Shown: in pieces, positions 11,801-23,379 of the stretch
Layout: each line of letters begins with the position of its first letter
How positions within the stretch are numbered: position 1 is the first letter of the stretch
Origin: Marsupella aquatica
Lineage: Eukaryota > Marchantiophyta
Reading direction: 5' to 3'
Length of the DNA: 64,000 nt
Assembly (NCBI GenBank): GCA_973895155.1
Contig: OZ316892.1
Location: forward strand, 12,710,001-12,774,000
The notes under the pieces: model-generated
Told to the model about the DNA's origin: nothing
The model's database searches: none
What the model saw: only the letters and a program-made list of their open reading frames with translations
Made by a program: the position numbers and the translations under genes

Positions 11801-14791
11801 AATTCATCACCACTATCCAATTCAGGACTATTGTCCGAGACACTGATAATCTATGACTATCCAGCCGATTAATCTAGAACTGTTCGTCAGAAAAAGTAAA
11901 ATAGAAACAAACCCACCTGGATGAACCATTGGTTACTTGGGGCAAAGCGCTCTGCTAACTCCACGATGCGAGATGCAATCTCTGTCTTACTATGAGAGTC
12001 GTTAATGGTGGTCCGCATATATGAAATCATGCACTTGACAATTACTTCCACATTCGTCGATCTCGTCATTTTATAAAGAAGATCAAGTGTCTTCCGTTTC
12101 AGAGTGTCATCTGGATCCTACAAAGAAGAAAAATACCAACAACTTCTAAATGAATGCATGATATTGGCCACCTATCTAAAAAACATCTTTTAGAAAGACG
12201 TTGACCGTTCATGCCCACATATATCTGTGGAACCAGTTATGATAACATTTTTCTCGAGTTATGTTTTCGATTTAACTTCTTCCTGCGCTCATTCTACGTG
12301 TATTATCTTCTCCTTAGGTTTATCAGCTGAAACAATCTTGCATCTTATGTGCTGGGTACGTGCTGACTTCTTACTCTCTTTACACAATCCTCGTTGTAAT
12401 ATTCGCAACACTTCTGGCACACATGCTACCATTGACTATAAGTCCTCTGGAGTCCTTGACCTATCGAATAGATTCAGTCAAACTCCTAGCAATTTTAGAC
12501 ACAACAAGGTTACGTTCGATCTGTTATGCAAGAACCCGAAGAGTAGCACTTTGTTAGGTCATATTTGCAGATAAAGAAAGTGTACCTCAAGACAATCAAT
12601 AACAGCGATTTGATGCTCCTCCGCAAAATCGGGATTGATTTTTATGATTCTTCCCAAAGAATCAATGCCCATATACTTCAGATTATGATTCTCATGCTGC
12701 TCCAACAATCAAGCAATGTGGTTAGTGAAAAACCGAAAAAATTCAGGATTCAACCCATCCGTCTGTAACAACGACTTAAGTAATTTCTTTGCTATATTAC
12801 CATCTCAATCAGGTAGCAATTCGGACCCACGAAAACATGATGTTTAGGAACCAACAACTACGCTTTGGTTGCAATCTTATGTTTCAATGTAAAAGTACAC
12901 CTTCAGAAACCTGGAGGTAATTTCAGCAACGTCCCCGATTAACTTTGTATGTGGATGAACGGATGTGATGGTGCGTATACATTCATAAAGAATGGCATTT
13001 CCAATATTTGAGAGATTATCCGCTTTCCTAAGCACATCGCCGAGCACACCATACATAAGCTCACTTGTCGATTTGTCCCCATCACCAAGCTTGGCCAGTA
13101 TTTTAAGGACTTTTATCTGCAGATAATCACCATCAATGGACTAAGTATCAAAGAAAAGAATCGGCAACCTAATTCTAAGATTCATCTGAACCCTCCCAGG
13201 AGGTAAGCTCGCAACTGGCAACGAAACAGTTAGCTTCCAAATAATAGAAACCCTCCTATTGAGCTATTTAGATCAAGAGCTTCGAAGGAAACCTTGGTAA
13301 CCACATGAATAGAAAGACAGCAATTTACAAAAATATTTTGAACACTAATACATGGCAAATTATGGATTTCTCCTTCATTTGTAGATTCTTGATTGCTCTG
13401 TTTGATGTCGTGCATCCAGGGACAGTCGGCTTTGGACAATCTATGATCCACATTCCAATCCCTTGTAGGTTTATAATAAGCAGCCTTCGCAGTTTTTCCT
13501 GGTGTGCTGTGTTCCAAGAATTCTACTGACTCTACTAAATTACCTGAATGAAAGGAGCAGGAGTTCTGTGGTAGTCATATGGCTTTGGAAGCCTATGCTC
13601 CGCCACGGTCTTCAAGATGTTGACGAATTTAGAAGTCATTGCTTTGTAAGGTCTGGGATCTGTAATAATGATGTCATACAATGCACACAGCGCAGCACTA
13701 ATGACACTTGGATCTGTGTCATCAACAGCCTGCCGTAACAAGAAAGTCAAAAATAGTGAGAAAACCCCATCTGTGACAGGTCACATAAGGGCTCAGTCAG
13801 ATAAAGGTAAAATGAACAATCATGTGGTAGAGGCTCCTACTTAAACGAGACGAAAAACCTTGATACATTGACCTGTAATACATGACGGCCTAAATTTATC
13901 TGATGTAGCACACCGAATACACTTGGCCATGCAAAAAAATTAAAACCTCCCAGCAATGGGAAAATGAAATTCTACACGATCATGGATGTGACGTGGTATG
14001 AGTTGGACTGGGTAAGGAGTGTGGTACGGCACGAAAAGAGGTGGTACATGAAAATTTGAATATCGTTCCCAGAAAATTCTATGTCTAAAATTTCCATTGA
14101 ATAGCAGCTAACCATACAAACAAGCTCGCAGACCTGCTTGGCTCGTGATATCGTTGGTCATATTATTTCGAAATGTTGGGTCAAAAAGGTTAGTCGACCA
14201 CGAAAGCTCAGAAACGAAGCGTACCTTTTGAATCCTTGGCAACAGATGTGCGACAGTATGGGGTGCTCGTTGATAAAATCTGTGCAATGCCATGACTGCC
14301 TTTTTTTTCACGAGCTCCTTGGGATGCGAGAGCAAATCCACAACTTGAGGTAGGACGGCCGGAATTGTCTCTTCGTTAATAAGCTTACAAACTGCTGTAA
14401 GAGCAGCGCATGCTACCAGATAGTTGTCTGATCGTAGATCTTTTTGGATGGTATTTACAATCAGGATAATGAGATCGTGGTCCTCATTCAAAAAGAGGGT
14501 CACTGCCAGGTAGCCGCTCTTTTTCAACAAAAGGTTGTCATCATGAGTCATTTTCACTGCATGTATGTAGCCAAACGACGCATCGTGACCAAGCATTTCC
14601 ACGTACACAAGCCGGATGATGTATTCTTTCATCTTCTTGCGTGGTACATCTGGGGATGCGATCTTCTTCTTCAGAGTTTCTATCTCAGCAGTGACAATTC
14701 TCTCCTCTTCAGCTTTGGATTTCGCCTCGCCGATTGCCTTCACAACATCCAGAAACTCCTTCGAGGCTCCCCATGCCACCTGGGAACCCAT
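8836..14791 (-). CDS. AP4E: AP-4 adaptor complex subunit epsilon
   Basis: Eleven exons, all phase 0 with GT..AG introns: 14791-14225, 13729-13544, 13116-12901, 12696-12586, 12117-11917, 11726-11595, 11274-11218, 11040-10924, 10684-10607, 10299-10156, 9942-8836. They give 971 residues; plant AP4E is about 940. Near-identity to plant AP4E is visible in EYIIRLVYVEMLGHDASFGY, KMTHDDNLLLKKSGYLAVTL, AERFAPSNQWFIQ, SHSTDLQQRTYELQA and the C-terminal NLFKDLLG. Residues 1-600 form the adaptin HEAT trunk; exon 11 (604-971) is a Ser/Pro-rich hinge and tail with RLRLDGVQRKWGR. The protein acts in the AP-4 coat at the trans-Golgi network, sorting cargo to vacuoles. Family homology begins about 13 codons before the ATG at 14791 (LEQLKTIGRELAM), with CTG where Arabidopsis has its start Met and no upstream in-frame ATG. 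The true start may lie in an unseen 5' exon. Confidence 0.95.
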
Positions 14792-14911
14792 CGCGAGCTC
14801 CCGGCCAATCGTCTTTAACTGCTCCAGCGTGACTGCGTGTATGTCCTCTAGTCTCGTCCGGTCCGGCCTCACAAAGGCCGATCCTCGTTTCTCCCGGTGA
14901 TTCCCTAGCAA

Positions 14912-15454
14912 ATCGAGAGCTCTCCCACAAAAAACTCCTGTCCGTCGGCAGAAGATCGGTCACAGGGAGATGGAGGGCGAGCGAGTGTCTCTCCGCAACC
15001 CTAAACGACGAAACCATCAACGCTTTACACACAGTCTGCTGATGTACTCCGACAGGAATTCCATGATGATGGAAATCTGCAAGCCAAGATGCGCACATTT
15101 CATGGAGCACAAAACATCCTCTAACAAAGCATCCGTCCGCCAGATCTGTCATAAGCTCTGCATCTGCTCATACACATCACAGTCCCGGAGCGGGCGACTC
15201 ATCCGCATCTAATCGAAGCAAACCACTCGCAGCTGCACGCACCACGAAGGAGTTTGGGAGCAAGAAGGACGTAATTATGCGAGCTCCGCGAACTTGGCCT
15301 GCAAGCACCTCCTGTCCACCATAGACCTCGTAGATTGACGCAGCTTCAGACTGAATGACTGATGACGAAAGTACTGTGGCGTAATGAGTGCGATGACACC
15401 GAGTGAAGGAAGAGGTGTTCTGCGTTCAATCGCCCCCGAGCGTACTATTAATAA
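14912..15454. promoter_or_regulatory. Upstream region of AP4E
   Basis: The AP4E frame is open back to a TGA at about 14960 but contains no ATG. An acceptor-like CACGCAG directly before the LEQLKT codons (about 14828) would allow a separate first exon here or further upstream. No TATA box or other gene is evident. Confidence 0.35.
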
Positions 15455-15455
15455 G

Positions 15456-15655
15456 GGGGCTTTACAAGAACTTGGGAGCACATATAGCCCCTTATTTTTT
15501 TTTATAAATATATATATATATATATCACAGTGCCCAAGGCCTGGAGACATGAATCCTAAGGCAAAGCAACCAATGAAGGGAGGAAAAGAGAGTAAAGGGC
15601 CCCAAGAAAAACAAGCCAAGGAGTCCCCAACTAAAATTCAACAAAAGAACAAGAA
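15456..15655 (+). repeat. Dispersed repeat family copy 1, with (TA)n
   Basis: Contains a (TA)n run at about 15507-15525, then CACAGTGCCCAAGGCCTGGA and CCCCAAGAAAAACAAGCCAA, ending in GGAGTCCCCAAC. The same block recurs in the window (reverse at 35.1, 35.6 and 46.0 kb; forward at 58.1 kb) and its right half is the core of the 141-bp array at 16.3 kb. It has no coding capacity I trust. Confidence 0.75.
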
Positions 15656-16313
15656 TTAGTTCGTGGACCCCTTGGCTAATTGACAGCATGGTTATCACAA
15701 GGAGTTGTTCAGAGCGCGCCCCTGATAATTGCGTCGTTGTGCTTGGGTTGTGGCGGGGTTATCAGCGCCTGATCTTAAATGTTGATCATTTAGGGCGCTA
15801 CATGCTACCAAATTCTCAAGCTACAAGAGTCAGAATTCAATGTGTGACAAATCTATTTGTAATTAGATGAATGTCTGATCAAATGAATTGTAACAGGTCG
15901 TCAATGTTCAAGTTCGGACCATGGCTAGCAGTTTCCTTTGATTGCATTGGGCCGGAAATCTTACTCCAATTACCCTTTAACAAGGAAGTTATCAAGTTAG
16001 TTACTAGCCATTATTTATTATATGAAAAATACTTTTTATAAATCTTTGAATTGAAGTTTTAAAATTGGAAATGTAACTAAAACGGTTACATAGTGACAGT
16101 TTTAACCGTCTTGCTCTTTGCATTTCTAATTATTTTACATTTATTTTTACGGCATTGTGTCCCAAAATTTACACCCAAATTGACACAAACATGAAGGAAA
16201 ACTATAAGTTTGATTCACAAAACCGACTAGTCTTGTTTGTGCGATTGTTGTTGACGTGGCACGCTCTAGTGCCAGGAATTTTGGAATGGACCTCTAGTGG
16301 GGTCCGTAATTAA
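15656..16313. mobile_element. Non-autonomous TIR element inserted into a tandem repeat
   Basis: The left end TTAGTTCGTGGACCCC (15656) matches the reverse complement of the right end GGGGTCCGTAATTAA. The interior is AT-rich and shares its right half (for example ACGTGGCA and GGACCTCTAGTGGGG) with the element at 22340-23379. The left flank ends in AACAAGAA and the right flank begins CCATCAAAAGAGCC. Together these rebuild one unit of the 141-bp array next door, so this is a real insertion. A TTA or TAA duplication is possible but ambiguous. No transposase is present. Confidence 0.65.
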
Positions 16314-16680
16314 CCATCAAAAGAGCCATGAAGGCTAACATGCTTTTAGAGACACTGTCAAATGAGCCTGAAAAAGAGGGAAAAAGGCCCCAAGAAACAC
16401 AAGCCAAGGGGTCCCCAACCAAAAGCCAACAAAGGAACAAGGAACAAAAAATAGCCAACAAAAGAGCTGTGAAGGCTAACACCCTTTTAGAGACACTGTC
16501 AAATAAGCCTGGAAAAGAGGGGGAAAGGCCCCAAGAAAAAGAAGCCAAGGGGTCCCCAACCAAAAGCCAAGAATGGAACAAGGAACAAAAAGTAACCAAC
16601 AAAAGAGCAGTGAAGGCTAACACCCTTTTAGAGACACTGTCAAATGAGCATGTAACCTCTGAAAGGGACATTAGAGCTTT
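16314..16680. repeat. 141-bp tandem repeat, about 2.6 units
   Basis: The GAAGGCTAAC word lies about 141 bp apart (around 16330, 16471 and 16612). Each full unit also holds AGAGACACTGTCAAAT and CAAGCCAAGGGGTCCCCAAC. Because 141 is divisible by three, both strands carry long repetitive open frames (Lys/Glu-rich plus, Leu/Phe-rich minus). These are artefacts. The unit includes the right half of the dispersed repeat family. Confidence 0.85.
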
Positions 16681-16732
16681 TAATTACATTTTTAGGGTCA
16701 CTTTTTTAATTGTATTCACACATATGTGCTTA

Positions 16733-17095
16733 GGTTGGTGAACTTGTAGTCCCCGGTCACTCTTTTTATTATTGTATTCACAAATATGTGCTTGAGGTGG
16801 TGAACTTGCAGTCCACTTACAAAAACCGTGACATATGTGTGAATAAACCGTGGCATATGTGTAAATATGCTTATGTTGGTGAACTTGTTGTCCATGTACT
16901 AAAACGGTGACATATGTGTAAATACACTTATGTTGGCGAACTTGTTGTCCATGTACAAAAACAGTGGCATAAGTGTAAATACCCTTATGTTTGTGAACTT
17001 GTTGTCCATATACAAAAACCGTGATATATTTGCAAATGCGCTTATGTTGGTGAACTTTCTGTTCATACAAATATTGTGACATATTTGTAAATACA
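16733..17095. repeat. Tandem repeat, about 57-bp unit, 6 copies
   Basis: Six occurrences of GTTGGTGAACTTGTTGTCC-like sequence, each followed by GTACAAAAACNGTGNCATA and GTGTAAATA. Units diverge towards the edges. The minus-strand open frame across it is repeat-driven. Confidence 0.85.
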
Positions 17096-17204
17096 AAAAA
17101 ATTGTGACAATATTGTCAATTAGAACATCTTTGATGACAAAATAGTTCAAAGAACATGTAGGGGTAGGATGCCTTCCAAGGGCTACCCTCAATAAATTGC
17201 ACCC

Positions 17205-17443
17205 GAGCACCATCTTCAAAACCATGACCTCCGTACTTAGTAGAAATGGCAACTAGGAGAGAACTTATATCTTCAGAAATTCCACCACATGAGCATATAG
17301 GGGCCGGATGGCTTTCAAGCGGGAGCCCCTCAATAACTGGCAGCCAACCTCCATTTTCACAACCCTAACCTCCATGTTTGGTAGAAATGGCAACTAGGAG
17401 ACTTCACAACCCTGACCTCCAAATTTGGTAAAATGGCAACTAA
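17205..17443. repeat. Short diverged repeats interrupted by a MITE
   Basis: Three copies of ACCCTGACCTCC...GGTAGAAATGGCAACTA lie at about 17215, 17360 and 17408. The last copy is cut by the MITE that starts at 17444. Confidence 0.6.
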
Positions 17444-17862
17444 GAGCATCTCCAGGGGAGCAATGGCCGCAAATCTCGAAACGGGTCTGTTTGCGGCCAT
17501 AGATGGCATCCCCCAAAATCTATTGCCTGTAAAAGCTTGTAGAACCCCACCCGTCTTGCCTATAATCGACCGCCATCTCAATCCCGTGAGGCAGGTTTTC
17601 GAGCAGGTCGTCAGGATTGCACCTACTGTTGTTGTGTGTTGGTTTCATCACCATTGATCAATTTGCAGGTTAGCTTGAGGGGGCACTACATGTTGACTGC
17701 CTCTCTCACAGAAACTGGAGGTTGTGAGCTTGAAATGATTGCGGTTGCCGCAATAATTTATCGGATGGAGGTACCAGTGGGGAAGGGTTTCGGGAAAGGT
17801 TGAGGCAAACTCCTGAAAATAGCAGTTGCAGGCCAAACAGAGAGCAACGTTTGGAGATGCTC
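17444..17862. mobile_element. PIF/Harbinger-like MITE (Tourist type)
   Basis: Ends are GAGCATCTCCA and TGGAGATGCTC, an exact 11-bp terminal inverted repeat, flanked by TAA at 17441-17443 and 17863-17865. A 3-bp TAA/TTA duplication is the hallmark of PIF/Harbinger elements. The 419-bp interior contains no transposase frame, so it is non-autonomous. Confidence 0.75.
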
Positions 17863-18384
17863 TAAGAAGAGACCTCTATCCTCCCCTCTAATTTCCATTT
17901 ATGTCAAAGATTCCACCACATGTCACAAGATACTAGATGTGCTTGAACTTTGAACATGGGTATGACAACACATCACATTGGAGAGGGTAGAGGTCAAAGA
18001 AGGGGGAAATGGTTGGTGACTGAATTTTCTAATTTCTAGGCCTCCATTTGATGGTACATGTTGGGGTTGGAGGTCACTAGGCCCTAAACCCTGGCCTGGA
18101 TATGCTATTAGGGGGTCTCAAGCCTAAAATTTGATGGACCTTAATAATCTAAGTTAAGATTACATACAGAAAAACTTATGGAATACCAAATCCATCATCC
18201 CATTTTCTTTGCCATAGAGATTGCAATTGGTAATATGCCATGATTATAAGTCACTGTAGAGGCTAGTGAAATAGATAAATAAAATATATAACCCTGTGAA
18301 AAAGCTATGGCCAAAAACCATCATCCACAACTATTAAGCTTTGATACACCCCTGCACGACACCCTATGGCATACACTAAAGCTA

Positions 18385-18470
18385 AAATGTCTAAAATGCC
18401 AAAATGTGTCAGGTTGGAGAGATTAAATGCAAGATCTTGATTACAAATTGACCAAATGTGAACCAAAATT
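18385..18470. repeat. Isolated copy of the 20.5-21.0 kb repeat unit
   Basis: AAATGTCTAAAATGCC through GATTAAATGCAAGATCTTGA matches the units of the array at 20515-21020, showing that this unit also occurs dispersed. Confidence 0.6.
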
Positions 18471-18477
18471 TTCTTTC

Positions 18478-18715
18478 TTACACATTAGCTGGGGATATTA
18501 ATGTTGATATGCAATATTACTCACACATTAGCCCAGCCAGGGATATTAATGTAGATATGCAATATCACTCACACGGTAGCCTAGCTAGGGATATTAATCT
18601 AAATATGCAAGATTACTCACACAATAGCCATGGATAGCACAATATTAATCACACATTAGCCTAGCCAAAAATATTTATCTAGATATGCAATATTCCTCAC
18701 ACATTAGCCAGGGAT
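18478..18715. repeat. Tandem repeat, about 45-bp unit, 5 copies
   Basis: Each unit has the pattern CTCACACATTAGCC, GGGATATTAAT and AGATATGCAATATT. Copies are 43-49 bp apart and differ by small substitutions. Confidence 0.85.
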
Positions 18716-18847
18716 AGAACCTTAAATTATTGGCCGGTCATAGTGAGCACAAACCTCGTAAGTTCAGGCTGGTGATGACTATGGTATCACAATTGTGGGG
18801 TAGATAAGACTATGGTATTGGTGGGGTACAAAACAAATAATGTTTTG

Positions 18848-19345
18848 TTAGTGTAGCCGTTGTTGAAGTGTTGCAATTGCTGCTCGAACGTGGGCCAGGG
18901 CTACGGTAGGGAGATCCCGAGGGAGATGTATTACCAATGGCTCCCTTAGGAGGAATTGGTAGAGTGACAGTTTTCGTAATATATGAAGAGGATCCAACAA
19001 ACTAGGAACTTTGCTCATAGTGTGCGCACATGCCTTACTTTCTAAACTTTCTGACATAGGGATGATCTCCTCCGTCACAAACTTGTCATTTTGTGGTGTG
19101 TTGATTTCCAAACCTCAAGGCCTCGGAAATCCCAAAAGCACAAGGCATCACGCACTGAACAACAGTGCTTTCTAATGCATTGAGAAATGCAACATCTGCT
19201 CGACATTTCTTGTGTGGGAGGGTAAAGGAGTTTGAATTGTCTTGAACGTTAGGAACACTCAGACAAGTGCGCAGCACGAGGAAATCAAAGACCCCATGAA
19301 AGAACTCTTCCGTTTCTTCACATTGTAACTCCTTACCCTTTGATT
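18848..19345 (-). pseudogene. Possible gene fragment, unrecognised, one frameshift
   Basis: Reading from about 19345 downwards, a protein-like frame runs GKELQCEETEEFFHGVFDFL to HKKCRADVAFLNALESTVVQ and CAFGISEALRF. After a shift of frame near 19105 it continues EINTPQNDKFVTEEIIPM and PSLLDPLHILRKLSLY to about 18848. That is about 165 residues with one break. No domain is recognised, no splice structure is secure, and it sits between tandem repeats. It may be a captured gene piece or chance. Confidence 0.3.
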
Positions 19346-20510
19346 TCTACCAACATCAATGACAAAATGGGGCTCAAATCCAGTCACCTGAGTGGGCAAT
19401 ATTCTAGGATTAGGGCTAGGGGTGACTATGGAGCTATCGACACATGAACTGTGGATTATTTACTAAACTTGTACTCTAATTTTTTTAAAATCTTGCTTTT
19501 CTTCACATCGTAACAAGCTTTGCTGCAGTACAAGACTTATTGAGCAAAGAAGAGGTGATGATCAATGGTGGTCGATTGAAATGGGCCTTTACAAGTTCTA
19601 TACTCTATTGTGGGGATGGTGAGAGCAGAATCATAGAGGGACCAGCGGAGTTCCTCTAAGACTGACTACCAAAGTTCCTCTAGGACTTTTGTGATAGTTG
19701 GAGGGCTGGAGAGATGAAAGAATTGGGCTGATGACGGGATGTTGGGAGGACGAGGCAAACAAACAATGTCAATCACTTCCAACAAGAACATCAACGAACC
19801 GAGGACATTGAGCAAGAAACTGGGATTAGGGAAGTCACAAGGGATGGAGGTCAAGTTGCTGCCACCAAATTGGGGTCTGGGTCTCCATATATACACATGG
19901 TCTAAATGAAGCAACGTCATCAAAGCACAGAGTGACACAATACAACGACACTAAAGAAAAAAGCTTAGTCAAGGAAATGTTAGCATCTGATCACCTTGGA
20001 GTCTGGAGTGCATATTTGCCCTTTCTTCACAAAAACACAACAACTTCAAAGAGCAACCAACATAAACTGTAGACAACATTCAAATGTGAAAGCGCAGGCA
20101 TGGTGAGAGAAGCGTCAAACTGCAAGCTTTATACTTGGAGTTCTTCTTACCAATCTTTCCCTACCAACCAGAATTATGTCACAAACTGAGCATACAACAT
20201 GGAAGGGAGGACGACAGCTTTGTTGCATCCGCCATGGAGGACGAAGGGACAACACAACTGGCAGGACGGAATTCCTGCATATTTTGCCTAAATTTTGAAT
20301 TCCTTCATGAAATTGCTGAAGCACGTTCACAGGATGAACAAAGGACGTGAGCACAGGACAAGCATAGACAAGCAAGGCAGGGTCGTGCATCACTCAGATG
20401 GGGTTGGGGCATGCAGGACAGTGGCATGGGCAGCTGAGGAGGGTGGGCCCGGGCAGCAAAGGACACAATGAAAGGACCCCGGCTGCACAGCAGGGGCCTT
20501 AAATACCGGG
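19346..20510. other. Intergenic, no feature recognised
   Basis: Several 60-90 codon open frames are present on both strands without known motifs. No RNA gene or clear repeat was seen. Confidence 0.45.
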
Positions 20511-20514
20511 AGTT

Positions 20515-21020
20515 GTGGTTTAAGTCAAAATGTCTAAACCAAAATGTGTCACGTTATGAGAAAGTGAATGCAAAATCCTGAATATAAAGTTGTTCATGCT
20601 TTAGACCACAGCCCCAGTATAATAAGGGGGTTGGCTTGGCTTTACAATAACTTGGCAGCAAAAATAGCGATTACATACACTAAACTTGAAATGTCTTAGC
20701 CAAGCCAAAATCAGTCAGGTGGGAGAAAATAAATGAAAATCCTGAATAGAAATGGACCAAACTGTCCTTTCTTTAGACCACAACCCCACTGTACTAAGGG
20801 GGCTTTACAAGGAGGGGGAATTGTCCACTGCATACACTAAGGTTAAAGTGTTCAAGCCAAAATCTGTTGGGTGGGAGAAAATAAATGCAAGCTCTGGAAT
20901 ACAAATGGACCAGAATGATGTGAGGTACATTGCTGTTCCACTAAAGGTAAAATGTCCAAAGGTGGAAAAAATTAAATAGAAGGGATTGAATGCAAATGGA
21001 TCAAGCTGTCCATCCTTTAC
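20515..21020. repeat. Tandem repeat, about 158-bp unit, 3-4 copies
   Basis: Units share AAGCCAAAATCNGTNNGGTG, GAGAAAATAAATG, AATGGACCAAACTGTCC and AAGGGGGCTTTACAA. Start points are near 20530, 20688, 20846 and a shortened one near 20950. The motif AAGGGGGCTTTACAAGAACT also begins the dispersed repeat at 15456. Confidence 0.8.
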
Positions 21021-22339
21021 ACCACCTGAGTGACTGGTCTAACTTTTTGACAAAAAAATATGGACACATCAGCAAAAAAGGTACAGACGAGGGGCTCTAT
21101 CAGTAGCAGGTGACTAGGATCGGAAATGGCTTTGCCGGAGTGTGTCCCCAAGTTTGTGTGAAATGAAGTCTGGCCTGTTCTTGCATTTGAAATTGCTACG
21201 ATTGGATCTCAGACATCAAGAAAAACTGAGCCCCTCTAATCCAAGATTGAATCTACTCTAAGTAACCAGACCCATGACAATGAGTACTTTGGTCACAAGA
21301 AACCCATTTAATCTTTGTTTCCAACTCCTCCTAGGCTACCACGCCAACTATTTCGCCCCTTGCTCATGCTCTACTCTGTGTCATTCCAACTAATTCTATA
21401 TTATATTGAGATGAGATTTAATACATTGCCACTATTTAGTTTAATTAGTAGGTTCCACGTTTTCCATGTTTGGTCAAGCAAAGTAACTTTGGGTTAGTTT
21501 GGAATGATCTTGTGGTCAAGATTCTGTCAGTTTTTTCACAATTGGAAGGTCATCACTAGTTCCATCATCCGACTGAGTTGCACTATGCCCAGAACCTGCT
21601 TTGAGGGAAATTAAGGTGTTTTAGAAACAGGCTGGTGTTGGGCGAGGGACCACTGAGGGTGGGTGGTAGGGGTGAGAGGGGATAGAGTGGCGGGGGAGAA
21701 GACTTCTGGGGTTTTCCTAATTGGGGCGAGTGTTTTTCTCTCGGAATTCATGTTTAAAGGGGCATTACAAGAACAAGCAGACAGACAAGTCTTCCTTTTC
21801 AAAAATAGATGCCATCCTAGCCGATAATTAACGTCGGTGGCCATGCTTCACTGCATAACTTTTGGCCACCATTTCCACACTGGTATGCCCAAACCTATGT
21901 GGTAGTTGGTAGGTCCTGATGAGTAATGGCAAAATGGTGACCTTTACATTGTTTTTGTGACCAAATTATAGACCTCCTCTAGAGTTGGTCTAAACTTTTG
22001 TGCTCTCCTATATTTTAATCTCTAGTCACAAGTTGATGTACCAGGTGATGTAGAGATGGTTTTCATTGGTCTGGCTTATCACCTCAATAGAGGTGAAAGT
22101 ATAATCTGAATAGGTCCTGTCATGAGATACAAGGCAATGGTGAAATAGCAATTCAAGGTCACAACATGTTTGAGGCAAACATCAAAATTCTTGATCAAAA
22201 TTTACTTCAACTTCTAGCTTTGAATGCCAAAACTAATCTTTCCATTTCAAAGCAAGGATTCAAAACAGAGATTGGGATAATCAGTGGCCAGGGCACTATA
22301 TCTATGGAGGACGCAAGTCATCATGGACAATTCTGTAAA
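21021..22339. other. Intergenic, no feature recognised
   Basis: No coding or RNA gene supported. Open frames are short and without family features. Confidence 0.45.
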
Positions 22340-23379
22340 TTAGTTCGTGGACCCCTGACTATTGCCCATTAGTTCGCAGCTTAGAAGAAATCTTGTTGAA
22401 CATTTTGACCTCCAATGCTCTCTAATTGGACAACCCAGGAAAGTGATCCCATCACAAATTCCACCCATCCACGCAACAGCAACAGCTCACTTGGATTCCA
22501 ATGCATAGTCTACATCAGGACTGATTCTATGTAACCTCCGTCTCCTCTCCTTTTCTCCATTGGCTGCCTCTATACGCTAATGACACCAGATTGACCATTG
22601 ACCAGATCATGACACTCTGATTGAATTCTACTCGATCGAGCTTTGCACCGTGTCTCTCTCCTCTCTCTCTCTCAATCAATCTCTCAACCATTTTCTTGAT
22701 GGGGCCACGACTCTATGCTATGTTTATGATTTGATCAATTACCCGACTTGTTTTTTTTTCATCCTAGAATCCCTTTCAGTTCGTCTCAAATCCGTCCAAT
22801 TTCTCTTAGCATTGACTCTGGATTGTTTCTCTCCATCACTCAGTCTGTTCATGATTTTATTGATTTTGCTGGTTTGATGGACCAAGTAAAGGCTGGTGCG
22901 TGATCCTGGCTCCGGATTCTTGGAGATTCGTGGACTTCAAATCCGCTAATGTCGATCACTGTGTTGTTGCTTTTGGTTTCTCCCACGACCTACTTATAGA
23001 ACACTTCAATGTGTTGTGTGGAGTGTTTGATACTGCTCTCCATCGTTCAGTCCACGACTCTAGATGCAAAGTTGCTTACGGTTGCCATAATTTTGGCAAC
23101 CGTAATTGTTGCAAATATTCAACTATTTATTATCACTTATCTTATGTTTTTACTTAATAAGAAGAAAAGGTAACTACAATGGATATGTCAAATAAAATGA
23201 CATTTTTTATTTATGGCATGACGCCCTAAATTTTACCAAGAACTTGCCACAAACACAAAAGAAGAAAATATTTTTAATTTGGAAACAAATCTGTTCTTGT
23301 TTGTGGCTGGTTGTGCTGATGTGGCACAACCTCATGACAGGGAATTTGCAAGGGACCTCTCATGGGGATCCATAACTAA
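22340..23379. mobile_element. TIR element related to the 15.7-16.3 kb insertion
   Basis: Begins TTAGTTCGTGGACCCCTGA and ends in the inverse of TTAGTTATGGATCCCCATGA. The last 200 bp align with the element at 15656-16313 (ATGGCATGACGCCC, GTTTGTGGC, TGATGTGGCA, GGACCTCTCATGGGG). It is about 1.04 kb, longer than the first copy, so the interiors differ. No transposase frame is seen. Confidence 0.55.

Noticed and set aside
16294-16741. Long repetitive frames on both strands
   Set aside because: The 141-bp unit is divisible by three, so any stop-free unit stays open; it is a tandem repeat.
16733-18715. CRISPR-like spacing of repeats
   Set aside because: Repeats are contiguous diverged tandem units without unique spacers, and the window is a plant nuclear genome.
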